From: Chlorobiota bacterium
GTDB lineage: Bacteria; Bacteroidota; Bacteroidia; Flavobacteriales; Flavobacteriaceae
Length of the DNA: 36,022 nt
Direction of reading: 5' to 3'
NCBI GenBank assembly: GCA_013153605.1
Contig: JAADED010000082.1
Coordinates: 1 to 36,022, forward strand
Shown here piece after piece: positions 1 through 5,983 of this stretch. Within the stretch, counting starts at the first letter, position 1, and every line of letters begins with the position of its first letter. Below the pieces are notes generated by a model. The model saw only the letters and a list, made by a program, of their open reading frames with translations, did no database searches and was not told where the DNA came from. The position numbers and the translations under genes are program-made.

Positions 1-34
1 CGATTGATCGCGTTTAAAACGATTTGATATTTGG

Positions 35-75
35 ACATGTCATGCCGAAGAAAGCGAAGCGGCGAGGCATCTCGA
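35..75. repeat. REP-like palindromic repeat fragment
   Basis: The segment carries a GTCATGCCGA start and a GCGAGGCATCTCG end (core GAGGCAT at 64-70). Related cores recur at 203-209 in the same orientation and at 422-428 (ATTCCTC) and 471-477 (ATGCCTC) in the opposite one. Dispersed intergenic repeats of this general form (GTCAT..CGA..GCGAAGCGAGGAATCTC) are common in Bacteroidota genomes from memory. Whether this copy belongs to such a family needs a genome-wide search. Confidence 0.5.
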
Positions 76-80
76 TTTTG

Positions 81-192
81 AGTGAAATAGTAAAAGAGTG
101 AAGGAGTGGAGGAGTGAGAGAGTGAAGGAGTGAATTAGTGAAAGAGTGAAGGAGTGAGAGAGTGAAGGAGTGAAGGAGTGTTTTAGTGAATG
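81..192. repeat. 8-bp tandem repeat array, about 14 units (AGTGAAGG)
   Basis: Fourteen consecutive 8-bp units start with AGTG (one has AGTA); the commonest form is AGTGAAGG. The last four bases vary (AAGG, GAGG, GAGG-like, AATT, AAAG, GAGAG-type, TTTT), while the AGTG phase never slips. The reverse strand reads CCTTCACT. Such an array can change length by slippage. No function is evident; it is not CRISPR because there are no spacers. Confidence 0.85.
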
Positions 193-262
193 GTAGCGCC
201 GGGAGGCATCGCGGCGCGAAAATATTAACGGGTAATGTAAAAACGCCCGACACGGGCGGGAT

Positions 263-304
263 CAATGAATAATGAACAATGAATAATGAACAATAAACAA
301 TGAT
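263..304. repeat. 7-bp tandem repeat array, about 6 units (YAATGAA)
   Basis: Units alternate CAATGAA and TAATGAA (263, 270, 277, 284), then decay to CAATAAA and CAATGAT. The alternation also makes a 14-bp period. It lies 70 bp after the end of the 8-bp array and has a different unit, so it is a separate array. Confidence 0.75.
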
Positions 305-363
305 TGATTATTTTTGAGGTAGAAGTGCGATGCGTCGCGCGGATAATGTAGGCGTCAAGGTAG

Positions 364-384
364 AGACGCGATTTTATCGCGTCT
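364..384. repeat. Hairpin with 9-bp perfect stem
   Basis: AGACGCGAT (364-372) pairs perfectly with ATCGCGTCT (376-384) around a TTT loop. No T-tract follows, so it is a poor intrinsic terminator for either strand. The form is that of dispersed palindromic repeats with a GAGACGCGAT arm, which I recall as frequent in Bacteroidota and cyanobacteria; this is not verified here. Confidence 0.65.
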
Positions 385-402
385 AACGAAAAGACCTAAG
401 AT

Positions 403-485
403 GATGAAATGAAGAGACCCGATTCCTCGCGGCTAAAGAATGGCCCGAAGGGATGAAATGGAAAGACGAAATGCCTCACGGCGTG
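403..485. repeat. Two diverged direct repeats, about 33 bp each
   Basis: A copy starting at 403 (GATGAAATG, then AGAGAC and ATTCCTCGCGGC) is echoed 49 bp later at 452 (GATGAAATG, then AAAGAC and ATGCCTCACGGC). Both contain the inverted GAGGCAT-type core. This looks like an old tandem duplication of a REP-like element. Confidence 0.5.
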
Positions 486-509
486 GAATATAGAAAATCC
501 TTGCGGTAA

Positions 510-533
510 AGTCAAAGTCCAAGTCCAAGTTAA
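510..533. repeat. 6-bp tandem repeat array, 4 units (AGTCMA)
   Basis: Units are AGTCAA, AGTCCA, AGTCCA and AGTTAA, ending 12 bp before the radC start codon. The array probably occupies the untranslated leader or promoter of radC, so a change in unit number could alter radC expression. That consequence is inference. Confidence 0.6.
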
Positions 534-545
534 AGTAATCAAACT

Positions 546-1214
546 ATGTCCATCAAAAACTGGCATGAAGACGAGCGGCCGAGGGAAAAATTAATGAAAC
601 ACGGAGCGCGGGCCTTGTCCGTGGCCGAATTGATTGCCATTCTATTGGGCTCGGGAACCAAAGAAAAGTCGGCGGTGGATGTGGCGCGAGAATTATTGCA
701 AAGTGTGGATTACGATTTATCCCGGCTCGAACATATGAATCCCGATCGTTTGCGCCAATTTAAAGGGATCGGTCCCGCCAGGGCGGTCTTGCTCAACGCC
801 GTTTTCGAGCTGGGAAGGCGACGGGCCGTACAATCGGCTTCGGGCATCAAAAAAATAAGTAGCGCCGCCGATGTGGACGCCTTGCTTCGGCCCATGTTGG
901 CGCATTTGCCTCACGAAGAATTTTGGGTGGTGTTCCTTCGAAAAAATCAACTTTTGGGCACCGAACGCATCAGCACGGGAGGGCTGGATTTTTCGGCCGT
1001 GGACATGCGCCTGTTTTGGAAGCGGGTATTGGACCGAAACGCCACGGGCATCATTCTGGTGCATAACCATCCCTCGGGCAACACTTCTCCCAGCCGCGAC
1101 GATATAGCCCTCACCCGCCGCATACGCGATGCCGCCCGCCTCTTGCAAGTGGAATTTCTCGACCATATTATTATCACTCCGCACGAGTATCAATCCATTC
1201 TCCCTTATTTGTAA
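546..1214 (+). CDS. radC: RadC family protein (UPF0758, JAB/MPN domain)
   Basis: The 222-residue product has the usual RadC layout. An N-terminal helix-hairpin-helix-type part covers about residues 1-90 (FKGIGPARA near 73). A JAB/MPN metal-binding domain covers about 100-222. The metal motif is intact: H173-N-H175-P, then S183 and D186, in the HNHPSG..PSRDD form typical of the family. Despite its name, RadC has no established DNA repair activity in bacteria, and its biochemical role remains unknown. The ATG at 546 fits the normal RadC N-terminus (..NWHEDERPREKL). The full length and chromosomal-type sequence argue against a mobile-element copy. The next gene starts 3 bp after the stop, so the two are probably cotranscribed. 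Confidence 0.93.
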   Translation: MSIKNWHEDERPREKLMKHGARALSVAELIAILLGSGTKEKSAVDVARELLQSVDYDLSRLEHMNPDRLRQFKGIGPARAVLLNAVFELGRRRAVQSASGIKKISSAADVDALLRPMLAHLPHEEFWVVFLRKNQLLGTERISTGGLDFSAVDMRLFWKRVLDRNATGIILVHNHPSGNTSPSRDDIALTRRIRDAARLLQVEFLDHIIITPHEYQSILPYL

Positions 1215-1217
1215 ACC

Positions 1218-1751
1218 ATGAAAAAGATTCTTCCTGTTCTCTTTCTGTTTTGGGGAATCATTTTCGGATGCCACCGCTCCTCCCCCACCCTTCGCCGGGA
1301 TTTTTCGCCGCAAGAAAAGGTCCTTTTGGACCGCGCCCGCAGGCTGATGAACCGCGCTTATTTCGCCACCTTGGTTACTCTTAAACAGGACATCCCTCGT
1401 GCGCGGGTGATGGAACCCTTTGCGCCCGACAGCACGTGGGTGATTTGGATGGGCACCAACCGCCTGTCGCGAAAGGTAAAAGAAATCGAACGAAACCCTA
1501 CGGCCGTGCTTCATTATTTCGACCGCGGAGCCCCGGGATACGTCACCCTGTACGGACGCGCCTATATCGTGGAGGATCCCCTCTTGCGCGACAGCATATG
1601 GCGCCCCGCCTGGGCGGCTTTTTATCCCGACAAGAGCCGATATGTACTCATCCGCTTCGAAACCGACAGTTTGGAGCTGATCGATGCGGGGGCGGGATTG
1701 CCGGGCGACAGCCTCACTTGGAAACCCTACGGAGTGGTTATTCGGCGATAA
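1218..1751 (+). CDS. Lipoprotein with pyridoxamine 5'-phosphate oxidase-like fold
   Basis: The 177-residue protein starts with Lys-Lys, a hydrophobic stretch and a lipobox ending IFGC, so Cys18 is the likely lipidated residue. The remainder resembles the FMN-binding split-barrel family. Indicators are RLMNRAYFATLVTL near the start, PRARVMEPFAPD, the segment WVIWMGTNRLSRKVKEIERNPTAVLHYFD, and YVTLYGRAYIVED. Cytoplasmic relatives bind flavin or haem-like cofactors. Here the signal peptide places the domain on the periplasmic side of a membrane, which is unusual. The substrate is unknown. The gene follows radC by 3 bp and converges on sfsA with a gap of 3 bp. The fold assignment is fairly secure; cofactor binding is inferred. 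Confidence 0.75.
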   Translation: MKKILPVLFLFWGIIFGCHRSSPTLRRDFSPQEKVLLDRARRLMNRAYFATLVTLKQDIPRARVMEPFAPDSTWVIWMGTNRLSRKVKEIERNPTAVLHYFDRGAPGYVTLYGRAYIVEDPLLRDSIWRPAWAAFYPDKSRYVLIRFETDSLELIDAGAGLPGDSLTWKPYGVVIRR

Positions 1752-1754
1752 AAT

Positions 1755-2450
1755 TTATAATTCCACCGGTAACAAGTCGGCCAAGGAGGCCCCTTGGGCG
1801 GTGTATCGGGTACGGAAAGGGTAGATTTCCACTCCCCGGCTCACGGCTTCTTTCAGCATATCCGCATAAGCGGGATCGATCTCACGGGCCGGCGCAAAAA
1901 AGGATGCTTCGGGCCGGGCGACCACAAACACCATGGCGGCACGATCGCCCCCTTCCACCGCCCGGATGAGTTCTTCCAAATGCTTGCGGCCTCGCGCGGT
2001 GGGGGCATCGGGAAAGAGAGCATACGGGCCTTCGCGGTAAGTAACGTTTTTGATTTCCACCCACATCCGTTCCTCCTCGTTTTCCAGCAACAGGTCGAAG
2101 CGGCTGCCACCGAATTTCACTTCGGCCCGCACCCGGTCGAAGGCCATAAAAGGGGCAAGCAACTTTTGCTTGATCGCTTCATATACCAATTTATTGGGCA
2201 CCGAAGTATTCACTCCCACCCAATGACCGTCCAGGTAAATGCTTTCCCAGGTATAGCGCGTTTTTCGAGCCGGATTGTCGGATTTCGACAAATAAACGGG
2301 CGCCCCCGGCACCAGGCATGATTTGAGGCTTCCCGTATTGGTGCAATGGGCGGTCACAATGCGGCCGTCATCCAATTCCACATCCACCAAAAACCGCTTA
2401 TACCGGCGGATGAGCTTGCCCCGTATCAGCGACCCTTTATACACGTACAT
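1755..2450 (-). CDS. sfsA: SfsA family protein (sugar fermentation stimulation homologue)
   Basis: The 231-residue product matches the full SfsA family length. It has an N-terminal OB-like part (..GKLIRRYKRFLVDVELDDG) with the TNTGSLKSCLVPG motif, then a nuclease-like core with VEIKNVTY and the signature FPDAPTARGRKHLEEL. E. coli SfsA was named for an effect on maltose metabolism and binds DNA; its true biochemical activity is not settled. The gene overlaps the end of gldG by 14 bp, so it is probably translated from the gldF-gldG transcript. Its 3' end nearly touches the oppositely oriented lipoprotein gene. Confidence 0.92.
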   Translation of the reverse strand: MYVYKGSLIRGKLIRRYKRFLVDVELDDGRIVTAHCTNTGSLKSCLVPGAPVYLSKSDNPARKTRYTWESIYLDGHWVGVNTSVPNKLVYEAIKQKLLAPFMAFDRVRAEVKFGGSRFDLLLENEEERMWVEIKNVTYREGPYALFPDAPTARGRKHLEELIRAVEGGDRAAMVFVVARPEASFFAPAREIDPAYADMLKEAVSRGVEIYPFRTRYTAQGASLADLLPVEL

Positions 2451-4098
2451 AACGGGTATATTTTCGACGGCGCCACCAAATGGCCATGCCGAACATGAGC
2501 AGGAGAATCACCAAAGGTGCCGCTACATTGAACAACCGCCAGAAACGGGCTTGCGCCACCGCCCGATTTTTGTCAATCAAGCTTAAACGAACGGTTTTGT
2601 TCTTTAGCAAAATCAATCCTTCCTTATCGGTCAGGTAATGCACCGCATTGAGCAAGAAGGTTTTGTTATCATATTGAATCCCGGTCCATTTGTCGAGACC
2701 CAACGGAAGCGGACGGCCGTTATCCAAATCGTTTTTGATAATATCGCCGTCGGCCACCACCAGGATTTTAGTCTCGGCCGATTCTTTAAAAGGGACGTTC
2801 GCCGGTTTTACGCGCCCCTTGAATGCGGACGTAAAGGTGCCTTCCACCAATACCCCCAGGTTTTGAGGCCCTTTGTTATACTCTCGCGGATCGGGCTCGC
2901 GGGCAATGTCTTCGAAATTGATTTCGGCGGGCACGCCCACCAAATCGGTGTGGGGCGAGCTGCGCAAAACGATGGTTTTCTTCAAGGGATTTTTTAGGGT
3001 ATCCAATACGCTCACGAAGTCCAGCTTTACTTCGGCCGTATTTTTACCGATGGGGTGTTCCTGGTTGGGCCTTACCAGGGGCGAAAATACCCACGGAAAT
3101 TCCAACAACTGGGGATTGCCTTCGACTTCGCCCACTTGGATGGTGACGGGGGCGGCGATCAAATCTTTGACCAACACGGGCTTGGGACGCACGCCGTAGA
3201 AAAAGAGAAGGTCCTCCAAATCCAATTCGGCATTGAGGGCGTAGGTGCGGTAGCGGTAAAAAAGGGTGTCTTTATGAGCTTTGACGGGGTCGAACAGCAA
3301 CATCATGGACCCGCCGCTCATCAAAAATTGGTCGATGGCAAATTTGTCGAGACGCGAAAATTTTTCGGTGGGTCCCGCTATCAAAATCATGTCGTAGGAT
3401 TGCAATTCGCGGATGGTTCGTTCGGGCGCGGTTTCCAGGCTGTCCAACGTAAAGGGGGCCAGCCGGTAGAAATCCCTCAAAGTCATCAAAAAATCGGCGA
3501 TATATATATCGGGCCATTCGCCGTTGCCCTTCAGGACCGCAATGGCGGGTTTGTGTTTGCGGGTCACCTTGCGCAAGTTGTAAGCAAAAGCGTATTCCAG
3601 ATTTTCAATGCTCCGGTTGATTTGTTCTTCAACGGGCACACCCGGCAAACTCACAATCAGCGGGACGGTAATCGAGGTGTCGCCGTAAAATATTTCGGCC
3701 CAAGGAAAAATACGGATTTGCGACAGGCGATTGCCCTTTTGGACACTGATTTCGGCCGGTCGCATGCCCTTGCGAATCAGGCGGGCGGTAAAATCGTCGC
3801 CCTCTTCTTCGGGATTCACGGTTTCGAACCGAATGCGGCGATTGAGTCGATGGAACTCTTCCAACAATCCCAAAGTTTCGTTTTGCAATTTTTTGAAATA
3901 CGAAGGAAATTCTCCTTCCAGATACACTTTAACCACCGTTTCTTCGGGTACCGATTGAACCAATTTCCGGGTGGCGGATGCCAACGTAAAGCGCTTGTCG
4001 GAAGTCAAATCCCACCTTAAACCGGGAAGCAATACCGACAATCCGATCAATACCGCACCAATCAGGACAAACCCATTTAATGCGCGCCTTTTTTTCAT
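2437..4098 (-). CDS. gldG: Gliding-motility ABC transporter auxiliary protein GldG
   Basis: The 553-residue protein has one N-terminal membrane segment (about 8-27), a large extracytoplasmic part and a second membrane segment near the C-terminus (about 522-543), followed by a basic tail. This is the GldG pattern of the ABC-type auxiliary family. Recognisable blocks are LRWDLTSDKRFTLA near 30, RIRFETVNPEEE, and SYDMILIAGPTEKFS followed by DQFLMSGGSMMLLFDPV. GldG works with the permease GldF and the ATPase GldA. These were described in Flavobacterium johnsoniae gliding, though gldFG are dispensable in some gliding species. It overlaps gldF by 4 bp and sfsA by 14 bp. No gldA is present in this window, so the ATPase must be encoded elsewhere. 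Confidence 0.92.
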   Translation of the reverse strand: MKKRRALNGFVLIGAVLIGLSVLLPGLRWDLTSDKRFTLASATRKLVQSVPEETVVKVYLEGEFPSYFKKLQNETLGLLEEFHRLNRRIRFETVNPEEEGDDFTARLIRKGMRPAEISVQKGNRLSQIRIFPWAEIFYGDTSITVPLIVSLPGVPVEEQINRSIENLEYAFAYNLRKVTRKHKPAIAVLKGNGEWPDIYIADFLMTLRDFYRLAPFTLDSLETAPERTIRELQSYDMILIAGPTEKFSRLDKFAIDQFLMSGGSMMLLFDPVKAHKDTLFYRYRTYALNAELDLEDLLFFYGVRPKPVLVKDLIAAPVTIQVGEVEGNPQLLEFPWVFSPLVRPNQEHPIGKNTAEVKLDFVSVLDTLKNPLKKTIVLRSSPHTDLVGVPAEINFEDIAREPDPREYNKGPQNLGVLVEGTFTSAFKGRVKPANVPFKESAETKILVVADGDIIKNDLDNGRPLPLGLDKWTGIQYDNKTFLLNAVHYLTDKEGLILLKNKTVRLSLIDKNRAVAQARFWRLFNVAAPLVILLLMFGMAIWWRRRKYTRYVRV

Positions 4099-4826
4099 CC
4101 CTTACGTTTTTGGACCGCATACACCGCCAATCCCAAAAATAAAAACGTCCATCCCAAAAAATAAAGGATATCGTTCCAGTAAATCAGCCCTTTGACAAAA
4201 TGGCGATACCGGGCGTAAAGGGAAAGATTTTGGACCAAATAATCCCATTTGCCCAACAAATTGAAACTTCCCAATCCGTAAGCGCCGTAGAAGAGGAGAA
4301 AATTCAGAAAAACTCCGCCCAAATATGCCGCCATTTGGTTGGACGTGAGGGACGACACCCACACTCCCGCCGCCGCAAATACGGCTGCCAACAATTTAAG
4401 ACCCGTCATACCGGCACTTACCATACCGAAATCGGGTCCCTGGCCTGGAACGGCCAACTTCTTGATGCTGAAATAATAAACGACGGCAGGAATTAACAGA
4501 ATCAACACCGAAAACCATACGGCCAAAAATTTGCCCGCCACCACCTGCCATTCTCTGACGGGCTTGGTCAATAGGATTTCAATGGTGCCCGAACGGTATT
4601 CTTCGGCCAAACTTCGCATGCTGACGGCCGGAATCAAAAAAATGAACAACCACGGTACCAATTCGAAAAAGGGAGTCAGCTCGGCCAATCCCGAATATAA
4701 AATATTGTAATTCCCCTCCATCAACCATAAAAACAGGGCCGTGATCAACCAAAACACCACTCCCACCACCAGCCCGGTTTTGGAGGCGATAAATGCCAGG
4801 AAATCTTTCTTAAACACTTGCCACAT
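4095..4826 (-). CDS. gldF: Gliding-motility ABC transporter permease GldF
   Basis: The 243-residue integral membrane protein has about six hydrophobic segments and the ABC-2 permease layout. Typical blocks are FLIPAVSMRSLAEEYRSGTIEILLTKPV (about 60-87), found across this permease family, and WQVVAGKF. It would form the membrane channel of the GldA/GldF/GldG transporter, whose substrate is not established. It is the first gene of the gldF-gldG-sfsA operon. The 105-bp gap to the divergent gene at 4932 must contain its promoter. On the minus strand, TAATTTCG (4853-4846) is one base from the TAnnTTTG consensus, but no convincing upstream TTG is present. Confidence 0.92.
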   Translation of the reverse strand: MWQVFKKDFLAFIASKTGLVVGVVFWLITALFLWLMEGNYNILYSGLAELTPFFELVPWLFIFLIPAVSMRSLAEEYRSGTIEILLTKPVREWQVVAGKFLAVWFSVLILLIPAVVYYFSIKKLAVPGQGPDFGMVSAGMTGLKLLAAVFAAAGVWVSSLTSNQMAAYLGGVFLNFLLFYGAYGLGSFNLLGKWDYLVQNLSLYARYRHFVKGLIYWNDILYFLGWTFLFLGLAVYAVQKRKG

Positions 4827-4882
4827 GGTGCGGAGGTATTCCTTGCGAAATTAAGAAAAACCCGGGATTTGAGCCCGCCCGC

Positions 4883-4912
4883 TTGACATGGCTCTTTATT
4901 TTTCCTAACTTG
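4883..4912 (+). promoter_or_regulatory. Possible promoter of the TonB-domain lipoprotein gene
   Basis: TTGACA at 4883 is followed after TTG-N20 by TAACTTGT at 4906-4913, a partial match to the Bacteroidota -7 element TAnnTTTG. Spacing and position (start codon at 4932) fit, but the -7 match is imperfect. Confidence 0.35.
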
Positions 4913-4931
4913 TTAAAAAATTAAAATTGCC

Positions 4932-5474
4932 ATGCGATATCATTTTCTACCTACCCTTTATCGAAAAGGAATCATTCGAATTCTTGCTTTCGCTTTTCTG
5001 TTGCAACTCACGGGATGCGGGAGCGGAGGCCATCTTTTTCGTCACCGGGAGCGCGAACGGGTACGTACCAAATCGGAGCGAATGGAGCAACAGGCCTTTC
5101 GTGACCGCCAACGTGTTCATAAAACGGTGGATGTTATGCCCTTGTATCCGGGATGCGAAAACAAAACCCAAAGCCGCGAGGAGGCCCGTAAATGTCTGAA
5201 TCGCCGGTTGGGACGCTATCTATACCGCAATTTGGAAAGGGAAATTTTCATGAAATACTTGGAACCCGGCGACGATATGCGCATCAAAATCAGCTTTGTG
5301 GTGGACAAGAAAGGCAAAATCCGTCGCATACGTACCGACAGTCCGTACAAAGACGTGGACAAGGAGATCAAACGCGTGCTCAAACAAGTGCCCCAAATGA
5401 AGCCCGCCACGCGCAAAGGAAAACCCGTGCGCATCCGTTTCCTCCTCCCGTTGCGATTCAAAATGGAAGAATAA
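4932..5474 (+). CDS. Lipoprotein with TonB C-terminal-like domain
   Basis: The 180-residue protein has a basic start and a hydrophobic stretch ending in the lipobox LTGC, making Cys29 the likely lipid anchor. A charged, Arg/Glu-rich linker (about 35-65) follows. The block VDVMPLYPGCENKTQSREEARKC is a PxxPGCE signature often seen in flavobacterial TonB-like proteins. A TonB C-terminal-type domain covers about 75-180 (VVDKKGKIRRIRTDSP..DKEIKRVLKQVPQMKPATRKGKPVRI). There is no Pro-rich periplasm-spanning linker and no ExbB-contacting membrane helix. It is therefore unlikely to energise receptors like classical TonB and may be a structural or scaffold lipoprotein. An alternative ATG in another frame at 4927 does not preserve these features. 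Confidence 0.78.
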   Translation: MRYHFLPTLYRKGIIRILAFAFLLQLTGCGSGGHLFRHRERERVRTKSERMEQQAFRDRQRVHKTVDVMPLYPGCENKTQSREEARKCLNRRLGRYLYRNLEREIFMKYLEPGDDMRIKISFVVDKKGKIRRIRTDSPYKDVDKEIKRVLKQVPQMKPATRKGKPVRIRFLLPLRFKMEE

Positions 5475-5493
5475 CGCCCTTTTGCGGCGTCCG

Positions 5494-5524
5494 TTTGAAG
5501 GGGAGAAAAAATTTGGTATTTTGC
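5494..5524 (+). promoter_or_regulatory. Possible promoter of the START-like gene
   Basis: TTTG at 5494-5497 lies 19 bases before TATTTTG (5517-5523), one base short of the TAnnTTTG element. The start codon follows at 5555. The 80-bp gap after the previous gene is the only space for a promoter. Confidence 0.4.
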
Positions 5525-5554
5525 GACAAAATAAAAAAGCACAAACGCAAGGGT

Positions 5555-5944
5555 ATGGCGGGAAAAAACAAGTATGAATTCGAATTTATCGTGAATGCCT
5601 CTCCGGCAATGATTTATCAGTTCCTCACCTCGGCATCGGGCCTCGCACAGTGGTTTGCCGACGACGTGGTGTACAAAGGAGGGCATTACGTATTTATCTG
5701 GGACGATACCAAAGAAAGGGCCAAGCTGACCAAAAACCGCAAAAACGAGCGCGTCCGATTTCAATGGTTGGACGAAGACGGAAACGAAACCGAATATTAT
5801 ACCGAATTTCGCATCAGCGTGGACGACCTGACCAAAGACGTATCCCTCACCGTCATCGATTTTATGGAAGACGAAGAAGACGAAGCCTACATGCTGTGGG
5901 AGAACCAAATCGAGGACCTCAAACACATTTTGGGAGTCCATTGA
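5555..5944 (+). CDS. START-like / AHSA1-family domain protein
   Basis: The 129-residue product is a single SRPBCC-type domain: FEFIVNASPAMIYQFLTSASGLAQWFADDV at the start, a central WDDTKERAKL..RVRFQW segment, and a C-terminal helix with LWENQIEDLKHILG. Bacteroidota commonly carry one conserved protein of this length annotated as START-like; its ligand is unknown. The frame stays open upstream, but the ATG at 5555 begins the conserved domain and lies at the right distance from the promoter-like motif. It converges on the GH3 fusion gene with a 39-bp gap. Confidence 0.88.
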   Translation: MAGKNKYEFEFIVNASPAMIYQFLTSASGLAQWFADDVVYKGGHYVFIWDDTKERAKLTKNRKNERVRFQWLDEDGNETEYYTEFRISVDDLTKDVSLTVIDFMEDEEDEAYMLWENQIEDLKHILGVH

Positions 5945-5983
5945 GGGAATTCTCCCCTCCACCGGCCTATCGCGCCGAACCCG

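Larger units (their letters stand above)
1..545. other. Gene-free repeat-rich intergenic region
   Basis: No credible gene lies here. An open frame on the minus strand (14-265) is only the translation of an 8-bp tandem array. The stretch holds three short tandem arrays with units of 8, 7 and 6 bp, four copies of a GAGGCAT-like core in both orientations, a pair of diverged direct repeats starting at 403 and 452, and a hairpin at 364-384. No tRNA or RNA gene fold is evident. The next gene, radC, starts at 546, directly after the 6-bp array, so its promoter is not obvious and may lie inside the repeats. Confidence 0.8.

Noticed and set aside
81-192. Array considered as a CRISPR
   Set aside because: Units are 8 bp and contiguous with no unique spacers, and no cas genes are present.
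14-265. Minus-strand open frame with repeated Leu-His-Ser-Phe-Thr
   Set aside because: It is the translation of the 8-bp tandem array (8 bp times 3 gives an 8-residue period). It has no start context, no family features and covers REP-like repeats.
364-384. Hairpin considered as an intrinsic terminator
   Set aside because: There is no run of T after the stem on either strand, and no gene ends immediately upstream in the window.
3055-4020. Long plus-strand open frame opposite gldG
   Set aside because: gldG is well supported on the minus strand, its neighbours overlap it in operon fashion, and the plus frame shows no domain.
5192-5554. Upstream extension of the START-like protein
   Set aside because: It overlaps the TonB-domain gene in another frame and encodes a low-complexity Arg/Gln-rich sequence without family similarity.
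5944-5983. Short inverted repeat in the convergent gap considered as a bidirectional terminator
   Set aside because: The GGGA/TCCC stem is only 4 bp and is not followed by a T-tract on either strand.
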